A stretch of DNA of 9,618 nucleotides, from contig DAIEEM010000244.1 in assembly GCA_027325905.1 (NCBI GenBank), forward strand, positions 1 through 9,618, read 5' to 3'. The translations under genes and the position numbers were made by a program. The stretch comes from Rhodocyclaceae bacterium (GTDB taxonomy: Bacteria > Pseudomonadota > Gammaproteobacteria > Burkholderiales > Rhodocyclaceae). Numbering within the stretch: the first letter of the stretch is position 1; each line of letters starts with the position of its first letter. The notes beneath the pieces were generated by a model. That model saw only the letters and a list, made by a program, of their open reading frames with translations, did not search any database and had not been told where the DNA came from. This document shows positions 1 to 6,598 of the stretch, piece after piece.

Positions 1-1
1 G

Positions 2-871
2 TATCGCGCCAAGGCGCAGGGCAAGAACACTTACCAGTTCTTCAGCCGCGAAATGGCCGAGCGCGCCCACCAGCGCCTCAGTATCGAGAGCGGCCTGCGC
101 CGCGCCATCGCCCAGCAGGAGCTCTTCGTCGAGTACCAGCCCCAGGTCGACCTGCGCAGCAACCGCCTGGTCGGCGCCGAAGCGCTGGTGCGCTGGCGCC
201 GCGACGGCATCGTCGTGCCGCCGCTGGCGTTCATCCCGGTAGCCGAGGAAACCGGCCTCGTCAACGACATCGGCGAGTGGGTGGTCGCCGATGTCGGCCG
301 CCAGATGCGGCAATGGGACGAAGCGGGCGTAGCGCCGTTCAACGTCAGCGTCAACATCTCGGCGCGGCATTTCCGCCAGGCGGACATGGTCGCCCGCATC
401 AAGGGTATCGTCGACGCGGCCGGACTGGAGCCGCACCGGCTTTGCCTGGAGATCACGGAAGGTGCGCTCGAAGATGTCGCCACGGCGATGTCCATGCTCG
501 CCGAACTCCAGTCGCTGGGTTTCGCAACCAGCATCGACGACTTCGGCACCGGGTTCTCGTCGCTGTCCTATCTCAAACGCTTCCCCATCCATGAACTCAA
601 GGTCGATCGCAGCTTCGTCGACGGCATCGTCAGCGATCGCGACGATCGCGCCATCGCCGCCGCGATCATCGGCATGGCCCGCATTCTCGGCTTGCGGGTC
701 GTCGCCGAGGGCGTCGAAACGGCGGCGCAGCTCGCCGAGTTGCAGGCGCTCGGCTGCGACATCGGTCAAGGCTATTTTTACGCCAGGCCCCTGCCTGCGC
801 CCGCCTTCGAAGCGTGGGCGCGGGCTTATGCGCACGAACATCCGGCGCCGATCGCGGAATCCTTCGTCTGA
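2..871 (+). CDS. GGDEF-EAL protein, C-terminal part (c-di-GMP phosphodiesterase domain); 5' truncated by window edge
   Basis: The frame is open from base 2 and has no start in the window, so the gene begins upstream. The first visible residues (YRAKAQGKNTYQFF) match the usual end of a GGDEF domain; the GGDEF motif itself is outside. An EAL domain follows and fills the rest. It carries the signature EAL-VRW at visible residues 60-65, the NVSVNIS strand, LEITEG, DDFGTGFSSLSYL (179 onward), ELKVDRSFV, AEGVE and GQGYFYARPLP. These include the Glu, Asn, Asp and Lys residues that bind metal and substrate in active EAL enzymes, so hydrolysis of c-di-GMP to pGpG is expected. Whether the GGDEF half is active cannot be judged here. 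The stop is 12 bases before the hemerythrin gene, which suggests one operon with hemerythrin and MCP. An ATG at 53 lies inside the domain junction and is not the true start. Confidence 0.93.
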   Translation, partial: YRAKAQGKNTYQFFSREMAERAHQRLSIESGLRRAIAQQELFVEYQPQVDLRSNRLVGAEALVRWRRDGIVVPPLAFIPVAEETGLVNDIGEWVVADVGRQMRQWDEAGVAPFNVSVNISARHFRQADMVARIKGIVDAAGLEPHRLCLEITEGALEDVATAMSMLAELQSLGFATSIDDFGTGFSSLSYLKRFPIHELKVDRSFVDGIVSDRDDRAIAAAIIGMARILGLRVVAEGVETAAQLAELQALGCDIGQGYFYARPLPAPAFEAWARAYAHEHPAPIAESFV

Positions 872-883
872 CGGAGTAGACTT

Positions 884-1333
884 GTGAAGATGCCGATGAC
901 CAACTCCACCACACCGCTTGCCTGGACCGAGCGCTACGCCGTCGGCGTGGCGGAGATAGACGTCCAGCACCGCGCCCTGCTCGACATCCTGAACGAATTG
1001 AACCGGACCGGCCTCAGGGCGTCCGGCACCTGGAACGCCAAGGACGCATTGTGGAAAATATTCGAAGAGCTGAACGAATATGCGGCCTATCACTTCCTGA
1101 GCGAAGAGAAGCTCATGCAGCTTCATCTTGCCGCCGACGGCGCGACGGCCAGGCATATCGCCCAGCATCGGAATTACTGGGTGACGATCAGCGAATTCAA
1201 GCAGCGCTATCGCGACGGCGATATGCGCGTGACGGACGACCTCATTTCGTTTCTCAACGCCTGGTGGCTCGATCATATTCAAGGCACCGACATGCAACTG
1301 GGCGCCCAACTCAATCAGAAAGAGATTCGCTGA
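884..1333 (+). CDS. Bacteriohemerythrin (non-heme diiron O2-binding protein), 149 aa
   Basis: This is a single-domain hemerythrin, a four-helix bundle that binds O2 reversibly at a diiron site. All seven ligands are visible with family spacing: H29 (in DVQH), H70 and E74 (HFLSE), H91 and H95 (HIAQH), H131 and D136 (HIQGTD). The chosen start is GTG at 884 because GGAG at 873-876 sits 7 bases upstream; an ATG at 890 would be 13 bases away. The protein is slightly longer than the common ~135 aa form, with a 13-residue longer N-terminus and longer inter-helix loops than the second hemerythrin in this window. No output domain is fused to it. It lies between the GGDEF-EAL gene and the MCP in the same direction with short gaps, so it is probably co-expressed. 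Roles in O2 storage, delivery or sensing are all possible, and the sequence does not decide between them. Confidence 0.92.
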   Translation: MKMPMTNSTTPLAWTERYAVGVAEIDVQHRALLDILNELNRTGLRASGTWNAKDALWKIFEELNEYAAYHFLSEEKLMQLHLAADGATARHIAQHRNYWVTISEFKQRYRDGDMRVTDDLISFLNAWWLDHIQGTDMQLGAQLNQKEIR

Positions 1334-1350
1334 CGCGCGAAACAGGAACC

Positions 1351-2649
1351 ATGTCCACTGCCTGGCACCTCAAGTTCATCCGCCTCTATCGCCGCTACGG
1401 CGGCCTGTTTACGCTGGCCAGCGCCGTCGTCGGCGCCGCCGTCGTCTACGTCATCGCCTACAAGGCCGTACTGGTCCTTAAATCGTCGCAATGGATTTCC
1501 GGCGACGCCGGCCAGGTGGCTGCCGCCACCGGCATTTCGATTACGCTGTTCATCGTCGCCCAGACGTTGTTCAATCGCCTGCTGCTGGGGCGTACCCTGT
1601 CCGGCTTCGCCGACGAGGTCGAACAGCTCGGACTGCTTGATGCAAAACGCATATTGAACTTCGACCGCATCGCCGGGCATCTGCGCGAATCGTCTTCGTT
1701 CAACGGCGTGCTGCGCCGGCACTTGGCCGACGTCACGCAAGCGACCGAAGGCGCGGCCGTTGCGCTCGTCGAACGCCTGGATCGCATCCACTCCGCAGGC
1801 GAAAAGCTGGCGGAGGACGTTAAGGATTCGCTGACCCACTCCGCGGAGCTTTCGTCGCAATCCCAAGACCAGGTCGTGCAAAACCGCGAGGCGCTGGCGG
1901 CGCTGCAGCGCTACCAGCAGACGCGGCGCGGCGAAATCGAGGCCGAGCGCGCCAGCGTCCAGCTCGTCGTCGACCAGGTCGGATCGCTGGCGCCGTTCGT
2001 CGAACTGATCAAGCAGATCGCCAAGCAGACCAATCTGCTGGCGCTGAACGCGGCCATCGAAGCGGCGCGGGCGGGGGAGGCCGGTCGCGGCTTCGCCGTC
2101 GTCGCCGACGAGGTGCGCAAGCTGTCGGAACAAACCGAGCAGGCGGCCACCAAGATCAGCCACGGCATCGTCTCGGCCACGACCGCCATCGGCCAGGAAC
2201 TGTCGAAGGCGCTCGCGGTCGCCGATTCGGGCAACGAAACCCGGCAATTGGACGACGTCAGTTCCCGCCTGGCGGAAATGGGCGAGCGCTTCGAGCAGAC
2301 CATCGCCTACATGCAGACGCTCACCGGATCGCTCGATGCGGCCATCGCTCACATCGTCGGCGAGGTGATGGAGGCTCTGGGCGGACTGCAATTCCAGGAC
2401 GTCACGCGGCAGAAGCTCGAGCACGTCATCGATGCCCTCGACCGCTTCGACGGCCACATGAACGTGCTTGCCGAGCGCGTCGAGAAATGCGTCGTCGTGC
2501 CGCTGGAGATCGAGCCGATCAATACGCATCTCGAAAGCCTGTTCGACAGCTATGCGATGGACAGCCAGCGCGAAGCGCATCTCGCGGCGATGGGCGTTGC
2601 GGCCGGCCCCGGCGCTGGAACTACGGAGAAGAAGATCGAGTTGTTCTGA
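1351..2649 (+). CDS. Methyl-accepting chemotaxis protein with two N-terminal membrane helices and no periplasmic sensor domain, 432 aa
   Basis: The conserved hairpin tip of MCP signalling domains is clear at residues 221-258 ([20 protein letters not shown], then [17 protein letters not shown]), which is the contact site for CheA and CheW. Two hydrophobic segments (about 18-37 and 56-74) flank a loop of only about 18 residues, so there is no ligand-binding domain between them. The rest is long, polar, heptad-like helix. After the coiled coil comes LQFQDVTRQ (D350, Q354), resembling the catalytic QD..Q motif of the CheY-P phosphatase CheZ. The tail is a Gly/Ala-rich linker ending in IELF rather than a CheR-tethering NWETF-type pentapeptide. 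The start is ATG at 1351, with a weak AGGAA just upstream. The same frame stays open back to 1051 within the hemerythrin gene, but those residues are an antiparallel reading artefact. The signal sensed is unknown; partnership with the adjacent hemerythrins is an inference. Confidence 0.92.
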   Translation: MSTAWHLKFIRLYRRYGGLFTLASAVVGAAVVYVIAYKAVLVLKSSQWISGDAGQVAAATGISITLFIVAQTLFNRLLLGRTLSGFADEVEQLGLLDAKRILNFDRIAGHLRESSSFNGVLRRHLADVTQATEGAAVALVERLDRIHSAGEKLAEDVKDSLTHSAELSSQSQDQVVQNREALAALQRYQQTRRGEIEAERASVQLVVDQVGSLAPFVELIKQIAKQTNLLALNAAIEAARAGEAGRGFAVVADEVRKLSEQTEQAATKISHGIVSATTAIGQELSKALAVADSGNETRQLDDVSSRLAEMGERFEQTIAYMQTLTGSLDAAIAHIVGEVMEALGGLQFQDVTRQKLEHVIDALDRFDGHMNVLAERVEKCVVVPLEIEPINTHLESLFDSYAMDSQREAHLAAMGVAAGPGAGTTEKKIELF

Positions 2650-2658
2650 GGGGCGCCG

Positions 2659-2675
2659 CGCGGCGGTTCGCCGCG
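2659..2675. terminator. Candidate bidirectional terminator hairpin between convergent genes
   Basis: A 7-base stem (CGCGGCG / CGCCGCG) with a GTT loop fills much of the 37-base gap between the MCP stop and the stop of the convergent hemerythrin gene. The location suits a shared terminator. There is no T-run on either strand, so intrinsic termination is doubtful, and GC-rich sequence makes short stems common by chance. Confidence 0.3.
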
Positions 2676-2686
2676 GCAGAGGCGGC

Positions 2687-3091
2687 CTACGCCGATATCA
2701 GCGGGTTTTCGGCGAGATACTTGCGAATCGAATGCGCCAGGCGCGCGTCGTGCGCCATGAGGTGGCCGAGGACCTTGTCGCTGACCGATTTGCCGAAATT
2801 GTCGAACTCGTCGGCAACCGGCGGGTTGCAGAAGTAGTCTTCGAATACTTTCAGCACCCCTTTGTGTACGATCCTGTGCTGCGGCAGTTCGGGATAGCTG
2901 ACCATCTCCATCAAGGACTCCTCGCACGCAAAGTGGTGGATCAGCAGATGGTTCAAGCGCTTCAGCGTGGGGTGGATCAGGTAGTGCCGATGCTTGGCGG
3001 CGATCACCTCCCGCAACGAAGCGACGAACTTGTTGATCTCTTCGTGCTGGGCGTCGATTTCCGGAATTCCCAGAGTGTACTTCTTGTCCAT
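2687..3091 (-). CDS. Bacteriohemerythrin, second copy, 134 aa, convergent with the MCP
   Basis: This is a second single-domain hemerythrin on the opposite strand, of canonical length. The ligands are H16 (in DAQH), H53 and E57 (HFACE), H72 and H76 (HRIVH), H110 and D115 (HLMAHD), so all seven diiron ligands are present. The start is ATG at 3091, giving MDKKYTLGIPEID, the usual family N-terminus. The frame stays open upstream to 3256, but that extension has no hemerythrin similarity and covers the likely promoter. The ribosome site is weak (GGCAGA about 5 bases upstream). It differs clearly from the hemerythrin at 884-1333 in loop lengths and has a Cys beside the Glu ligand, so it is a diverged paralogue rather than a recent duplicate. 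It probably has its own promoter and thus separate regulation from the GGDEF-EAL/hemerythrin/MCP operon. Confidence 0.92.
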   Translation of the reverse strand: MDKKYTLGIPEIDAQHEEINKFVASLREVIAAKHRHYLIHPTLKRLNHLLIHHFACEESLMEMVSYPELPQHRIVHKGVLKVFEDYFCNPPVADEFDNFGKSVSDKVLGHLMAHDARLAHSIRKYLAENPLISA

Positions 3092-3121
3092 GTCGTCTGC
3101 CGATCGCGGTTGATCGCGTGC

Positions 3122-3150
3122 ATTATCTGGCTGATGCGGAGAATAGCGAA
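3122..3150 (-). promoter_or_regulatory. Possible sigma70-type promoter for the second hemerythrin
   Basis: Read on the - strand, TTCGCT (3150-3145) and GATAAT (3127-3122) are separated by 17 bases. The -10 box matches consensus at five of six positions and the -35 box is poor. Transcription would start near 3115, giving a leader of about 24 bases before the ATG at 3091. This is a pattern match only. Confidence 0.3.
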
Positions 3151-3234
3151 GCGGATCGGCGACGGTCATTGCAAATAGTGATTGCGCCATTCCGAGCGTT
3201 TCTGGCATCGCTTCAAGCGCACGGGGTTGCGGCC

Positions 3235-3243
3235 TGCTAGAGT
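3235..3243 (+). promoter_or_regulatory. Possible extended -10 promoter for the exported adhesin-E-like protein
   Basis: TGCTAGAGT fits the extended -10 pattern TGnTATAAT at the TG and at four of six hexamer positions. A poor -35 candidate (TTCAAG, 3212-3217) lies 20 bases upstream. It precedes the GTG start at 3278 by about 35 bases and sits in the 186-base divergent intergenic region, which has lower GC than its surroundings. Confidence 0.3.
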
Positions 3244-3277
3244 GGCGCCGGGCCAAATATCGAAGGGGATGCGTACG

Positions 3278-3679
3278 GTGAAAATACCAATTGCGGCATG
3301 GGGATTTCTCCTCGCCGTCTCATGCGCGGCGGCCAAGGCGGAATGGACGCAGGCCTACGCGGGCGACGGCTACACGTCCTATTTCGACGCCGCCACGATC
3401 CACCGGGACGGGGACCTGGCGACGCTGGCGCAACTGCACGATCTCAAATCGCCCGGGACGTTGCTCGACCGGCCGTTCCGATCGCAGCGGGCACAATTGG
3501 AATACGACTGCAAGGATGCGCGGGTGCGGATGCGCGCCATGGCGCTTTACGCCGGGCCGATGGGCACGGGAGAAATGATCGAGTCCGACGATAGCGCCGG
3601 CGAATGGAAGGCGGTCGCGGCGGACAGCATGAACCACGAATTCCTGAAAATCGCCTGCGGCAAGAAGCCTGGCCGATAA
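3278..3679 (+). CDS. Exported surface-adhesin protein E-like protein, 133 aa
   Basis: The N-terminus is a signal peptide: MK, a hydrophobic stretch (IPIAAWGFLLAVSCAAA) and an AKA-E cleavage site near residue 21. The mature part fits the small Gram-negative Adhesin_E-type family: W..AYAGDGYTSYFDAATIHRDG, then EYDCKDARVRMRAMALYAG, then PMGTGEMIESDD, SAGEWKAVAADS and a final IACG. C78 and C127 probably form a disulfide. The GTG start is preferred because AAGGGG (3263-3268) lies 9 bases upstream, whereas the ATG at 3269 in the same frame directly abuts that ribosome site. C16 sits in a weak lipobox-like context (AVSC), so a lipoprotein is a minor alternative. The name comes from a Haemophilus adhesin, but most homologues are uncharacterised, so only a periplasmic or surface location is inferred. 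It precedes the HD-GYP gene in the same direction with a 65-base gap. Confidence 0.8.
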   Translation: MKIPIAAWGFLLAVSCAAAKAEWTQAYAGDGYTSYFDAATIHRDGDLATLAQLHDLKSPGTLLDRPFRSQRAQLEYDCKDARVRMRAMALYAGPMGTGEMIESDDSAGEWKAVAADSMNHEFLKIACGKKPGR

Positions 3680-3689
3680 GGAGACGGCG

Positions 3690-3704
3690 CGGGCGGCGCG
3701 CCCG
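3690..3704 (+). terminator. Weak hairpin after the adhesin-E-like gene
   Basis: A 6-base stem (CGGGCG / CGCCCG) with a GCG loop starts 10 bases after the stop at 3679. It has no T-run. It lies just upstream of the TACAAT box that may start the next gene, so it could separate the two transcripts. Confidence 0.25.
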
Positions 3705-3708
3705 ACGC

Positions 3709-3714
3709 TACAAT
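3709..3714 (+). promoter_or_regulatory. Possible -10 box (TACAAT) for the HD-GYP gene
   Basis: TACAAT matches the -10 consensus at five of six positions and would start transcription near 3721, about 24 bases before the ATG at 3745. No recognisable -35 box lies at the right distance; that stretch is all G and C. Confidence 0.35.
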
Positions 3715-3744
3715 GTGAAAAGACTTAATGGCACCGTCCAGGTT

Positions 3745-4992
3745 ATGCAAAAGATAAGTATCGACCGCCTCCAGGCAGGCGTCTTTATTTCCCTCGCGGG
3801 CGTCGGCTGGTTGCGCCACCCCTTCATGCTCAACGAATTCTGCATCTCCAGCGAGAAGCAGATTCGCGCGCTGCAGGAAATGGGGCTGAAGGAAATCCAT
3901 TGGGATCCGGTGCGCAGCAATGCCCAGCCGCTGCCGGAAAACGCGCCGCACGCGGTCTCCCACGATGAGGATTTCGGCAGTGCGGCGCTGGCCGGCATGC
4001 TCGACGAGAAGCGTTCGCGCATCGAGCGGGTGCGCCAGCGGCGCGAGCAGTTTGCGCGGCAGGAACGGGCCTACGAGAAGGGCGCGGCCGTCGCGGCCGA
4101 CGTGCTGAAGACCATTTCCGGCCGCCCGGCCGACGGCTACGCCCAGGCCAGGGCGCTGGTCGGCAGCGTCGTCACGGGCCTGCTCGCGGCGGAGAGCGTG
4201 GCGATCCAGCTCGTCAACAGCAAGGTCCGGGAAGTGGGGCCGGCCTCCCATGCGATCAACGTCATGGTGCTGTCGCTGATGCTGGGCAAGGCCCTGCGCC
4301 TGTCCGAAGAGGACATGAAATGCCTGGGCATGGGCGCGCTGCTGCACGACGCGGGGAAATCCGAGATACCGCTGCGCATCCTGCGCGCCGCCAGCCGCAC
4401 GCCGCCCGAGGAACAGTTCTACCGCGCCCATGTCGGCTACGGCATCATGGTGGTCGCCGGCGTTCGCGACCTGCCGGCGCCGGTGCGCAACGTCATCGCC
4501 TGCCACCACGAATCCTGGGACGGAAGCGGCTTTCCCAACGGCCTGGCGGCGGGCAAGATTCCCCTGCTGGCGCGGCTGGTGGCGATCGCCGATCGCTACG
4601 ACAATCTCTGCAATCCCTTCGACATCAAGCTGGCGAAGACGCCGGCCGAAACCATCACCCAGTTGTTCAAGAGCGAGGCGGCGCATTTCCAGGCGGAGAT
4701 CCTGCAGTCCTTCGTCAAGACGCTCGGCATCTATCCGCCCGGCAGCTTCGTCGAACTGTCCAACGGCGCCGTCGGTCTGGTGGTCGAGTCGGACTCGGCC
4801 GACATCCTGCACCCGATGCTGATGCTGTACGACGAGGAGATTCCGCGTGCCGAGGCGATCCTGCTCGACTTGCGCGGCAGCGGCCTGTCGGTGGCGGGGG
4901 CGGCCAACCCGGCAAGCCTGCCGCTGGCGGTGGTCGAATACCTGGCGCCGCGGCGGCGCATCGATTACTACGTCGAAGGCAAAACGGCCTGA
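3745..4992 (+). CDS. DUF3391/HD-GYP domain c-di-GMP phosphodiesterase, 415 aa
   Basis: The first ~70 residues (MQKISIDRLQAGVFISLAGV, then a WLRHPF segment) are the DUF3391 domain often found ahead of HD-GYP. A charged helical linker (about 85-115) follows. The HD-GYP core shows H169, the HD pair H201-D202 (LLHDAGK), H229 (RAHVGYG), HHESWDGSGFP at 254-264 and D283 (IADRYDNL). These match the metal ligands of HD-GYP enzymes, so hydrolysis of c-di-GMP is likely. The GYP triad reads GFP. The position four before H169, a Glu in trinuclear enzymes as I recall, is Gly, so a binuclear centre is plausible. The start is ATG at 3745, where DUF3391 begins; the frame stays open to 3604 inside the previous gene without family similarity. 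There is no receiver or membrane segment, so it should be cytosolic, and DUF3391 may act as the sensor. Confidence 0.93.
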   Translation: MQKISIDRLQAGVFISLAGVGWLRHPFMLNEFCISSEKQIRALQEMGLKEIHWDPVRSNAQPLPENAPHAVSHDEDFGSAALAGMLDEKRSRIERVRQRREQFARQERAYEKGAAVAADVLKTISGRPADGYAQARALVGSVVTGLLAAESVAIQLVNSKVREVGPASHAINVMVLSLMLGKALRLSEEDMKCLGMGALLHDAGKSEIPLRILRAASRTPPEEQFYRAHVGYGIMVVAGVRDLPAPVRNVIACHHESWDGSGFPNGLAAGKIPLLARLVAIADRYDNLCNPFDIKLAKTPAETITQLFKSEAAHFQAEILQSFVKTLGIYPPGSFVELSNGAVGLVVESDSADILHPMLMLYDEEIPRAEAILLDLRGSGLSVAGAANPASLPLAVVEYLAPRRRIDYYVEGKTA

Positions 4993-4998
4993 GTTGCG

Positions 4999-5018
4999 CG
5001 CCGTGGAGCGCCACGGCG
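4999..5018 (+). terminator. Candidate terminator hairpin after the HD-GYP gene
   Basis: An 8-base perfect stem (CGCCGTGG / CCACGGCG) with an AGCG loop begins 6 bases after the HD-GYP stop. It lies in the 95-base gap between convergent genes. No T-run follows, so it may act with Rho or simply protect the 3' end. Confidence 0.4.
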
Positions 5019-5087
5019 GGGCGATCGGTACGAAACTGCCGCCCGGCGGGTCTTAAATATCTGCTGTGTTCCGGCGCAACGCGCGGA

Positions 5088-5534
5088 TCAGGGACCGGGG
5101 ACGGCCGGTTCGTTGAGCACCAGCCAGTACAGGCCGAGTTGGCCGACGGCGTGGATGAACTTCTCGAAATCGACGGGCTTGCGGATGTAGCTGTTGGCGC
5201 CGAGGCGGTAGCCGTCGAGGATGTCCTGCTGCTCCTTCGACGTCGTCAATATGACGACTGGCAGCAGCGAGGTGCGCGGCTCGGCGCGGACGCGGCGCAG
5301 GACTTCGAGGCCGTCTATGCGCGGCAGCTTGAGGTCCAGCAGGATGACGGCCGGCAGCGCCGGATCGCGTCCTGCGTGGCTGCCGGTGGCGAACAGGTAA
5401 TCGAGAGCCTCGACGCCGTCGCGGGCGACGACGACTTTGTTGGAAATGCGATTCTTGCCGAAGGCGCGCAGGGTCAGCGCTTCGTCGTCGGGATTGTCCT
5501 CGACCAGCAGGATCGGTTTATTCTTATCTACCAT
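5088..5534 (-). CDS. Single-domain response regulator (CheY-like, Rcp1 type), 148 aa
   Basis: This is a complete receiver domain with nothing attached. The acidic pocket is E12-D13, the phosphoacceptor is D67 (ILLDLKLPRIDG), the switch Thr is T97 (VILTTSKEQQD) and the conserved Lys is K119 (YIRKP). Spacing from D67 to T97 (30) and K119 (52) equals that of CheY. The early VEDNPDDEALTLRAF and the longer loop before D67 (SHAGRDPALP) are typical of the Rcp1 subfamily, which commonly partners phytochrome-like or hybrid histidine kinases. No kinase gene is in the window, so the partner is unknown. It lies 48 bases downstream of prmB on the same strand and could be co-transcribed. However, a -10-like box immediately ahead of the ATG suggests its own, possibly leaderless, transcript; no ribosome site is visible within 15 bases of the start. 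Confidence 0.93.
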   Translation of the reverse strand: MVDKNKPILLVEDNPDDEALTLRAFGKNRISNKVVVARDGVEALDYLFATGSHAGRDPALPAVILLDLKLPRIDGLEVLRRVRAEPRTSLLPVVILTTSKEQQDILDGYRLGANSYIRKPVDFEKFIHAVGQLGLYWLVLNEPAVPGP

Positions 5535-5541
5535 GCGCGAT

Positions 5542-5547
5542 ATTGTA
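5542..5547 (-). promoter_or_regulatory. -10-like box (TACAAT) 7 bases before the response regulator ATG
   Basis: On the - strand, TACAAT ends 7 bases before the ATG, so initiation would fall at or next to the start codon and give a leaderless mRNA. No good -35 hexamer is seen 17 bases upstream. The nearest purine-rich stretch (GGACAGGA) is more than 20 bases from the ATG. Confidence 0.3.
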
Positions 5548-5582
5548 GCCCGAAGCGGTCCTGTCCGCGGTTGCCGGGCCGC

Positions 5583-6500
5583 TCAGGCCTTGCGCTTGCG
5601 GACGGCGGGAGGCCGCAGGCCGTCGCCGTGAACGAGGAAAATCTTGTCCTCGCTGCTCGGTGTGTCGATCCAGGTCAGCGGCAGTTCGGGAAAGGCGGCA
5701 TCGACGAGGTCGCGGTTATGGCCGACTTCGACGGCCAGCAGCCCGCCCGGTTTCAGATGGCGCGCGGCGCCGTCGAGAATGCGGCGCACGACGTCGAGCC
5801 CGTCCGTGCCGGCGCCCAGCGCCAGGGCCGGCTCGTGGCGGTATTCCGGCGGCAGCGCCGCCATCGCCGCGGCGGTTACGTAGGGCGGGTTGGAAATGAT
5901 GAGGTCGTAGCGCCGCCCGTTGAGTCCGGAGAAGACGTCGGATTCGATCAGCCGCACCCGCTCCTCGAGGACATAGTCGGCGACGTTGCGGCGCGCGACG
6001 TCGAGCGCCTGCGGCGAGATGTCGGCGGCGTCGATGCGGGCGTAGGGGAAGGCGTGGGCCATGAGGATGGCGAGGCAGCCCGAGCCGGTGCACAGGTCGA
6101 GGGCGTCGGCGACGTCGCCGGCCTCGTCGACCCATGGCGCGAAGCCTTCGGCAAGCATTTCGGCGAAATAGGAGCGCGGCACGATGACGCGCTCGTCGAC
6201 GTGGAAGCGGAAGTCGCCGAGCCAGGCCTCGTGGGTCAGGTAGGCGGCGGGCACGCGGCGGCTGATGCGCTGTTGCAGAAGGTTCAGCACCGCCAGGCGC
6301 TCGGCGTGGGCGAGGCGGGCGTCAAGGAAAGGTTCGAGGCGGTCCGGCGGCAGATGCAAGGCATGCAGGATCAGGTAGGTGGCCTCGTCGTAGGCGTTCT
6401 CCGTGCCGTGGCCGAAGAAAAGCCCGGCTTCGTTGAAGCGGCTCACGCCCCAGCGCAGCCAGTCGCGCACGGTGTGCAGTTCGGCGAGTAGCGAGTCCAT
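5583..6500 (-). CDS. prmB: Ribosomal protein L3 N5-glutamine methyltransferase, 305 aa
   Basis: PrmB transfers a methyl group from SAM to a glutamine of ribosomal protein L3 during 50S assembly. The N-terminal helical part (1-~95) carries the substrate-binding region. The methyltransferase fold shows the SAM loop DLCTGSGCLAI from residue 135, the acidic strand end DAADIS, and the catalytic NPPYV at 204-208 that holds the target amide. VPRSYFAE ahead of the SAM loop and the ~300-aa length fit PrmB; PrmC and HemK differ at this position (VPRP[ED]TE). The start is ATG at 6500 with GGTGGAG 8 bases upstream on the - strand. The C-terminus ends in a basic RKRKA tail. It lies downstream of dapE, but a 320-base gap with large palindromes intervenes, so separate transcription or attenuation is possible. 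Confidence 0.93.
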   Translation of the reverse strand: MDSLLAELHTVRDWLRWGVSRFNEAGLFFGHGTENAYDEATYLILHALHLPPDRLEPFLDARLAHAERLAVLNLLQQRISRRVPAAYLTHEAWLGDFRFHVDERVIVPRSYFAEMLAEGFAPWVDEAGDVADALDLCTGSGCLAILMAHAFPYARIDAADISPQALDVARRNVADYVLEERVRLIESDVFSGLNGRRYDLIISNPPYVTAAAMAALPPEYRHEPALALGAGTDGLDVVRRILDGAARHLKPGGLLAVEVGHNRDLVDAAFPELPLTWIDTPSSEDKIFLVHGDGLRPPAVRKRKA

Positions 6501-6598
6501 GTCAGTTGCTCCACCGCGCTGCGCGCGACCCGCAAAGCATAAGGCCCATACGCGGGCGCTGGACGCCTCTGCGCGCGCTGAGGGAGGCAGCGGCGCGT

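Noticed and set aside
626..655. GATCGC-rich palindromic stretch in the EAL coding region
   Set aside because: It is explained by Asp/Arg/Ala codons (SDRDDRAIAAA) in a conserved part of the protein, so no regulatory role is needed.
1051..1350. N-terminal extension of the MCP by 100 residues in the same frame
   Set aside because: It overlaps the hemerythrin gene in another frame and encodes no membrane or sensor segment. ATG 1351 is followed directly by the expected basic and hydrophobic N-terminus.
1315..2580. 421-codon open frame antisense to the MCP
   Set aside because: The product is His/Arg/Asp-rich low-complexity sequence with no family features, and the opposite strand encodes a textbook MCP signalling domain. 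It is the usual shadow frame in high-GC DNA.
3092..3256. N-terminal extension of the second hemerythrin
   Set aside because: MDKKYTLGIPEID at 3091 is the canonical family start. The extension has no similarity to the fold and overlaps the likely promoter region.
3547..4812. 421-codon open frame antisense to the HD-GYP gene
   Set aside because: It mirrors the HD-GYP gene in the GC-rich third-position register and has no recognisable motifs.
4320..6491. 723-codon open frame on the + strand
   Set aside because: It runs through parts of the HD-GYP gene out of frame and then antisense across the response regulator and prmB. It has no domain signature, whereas those genes have full motif sets.
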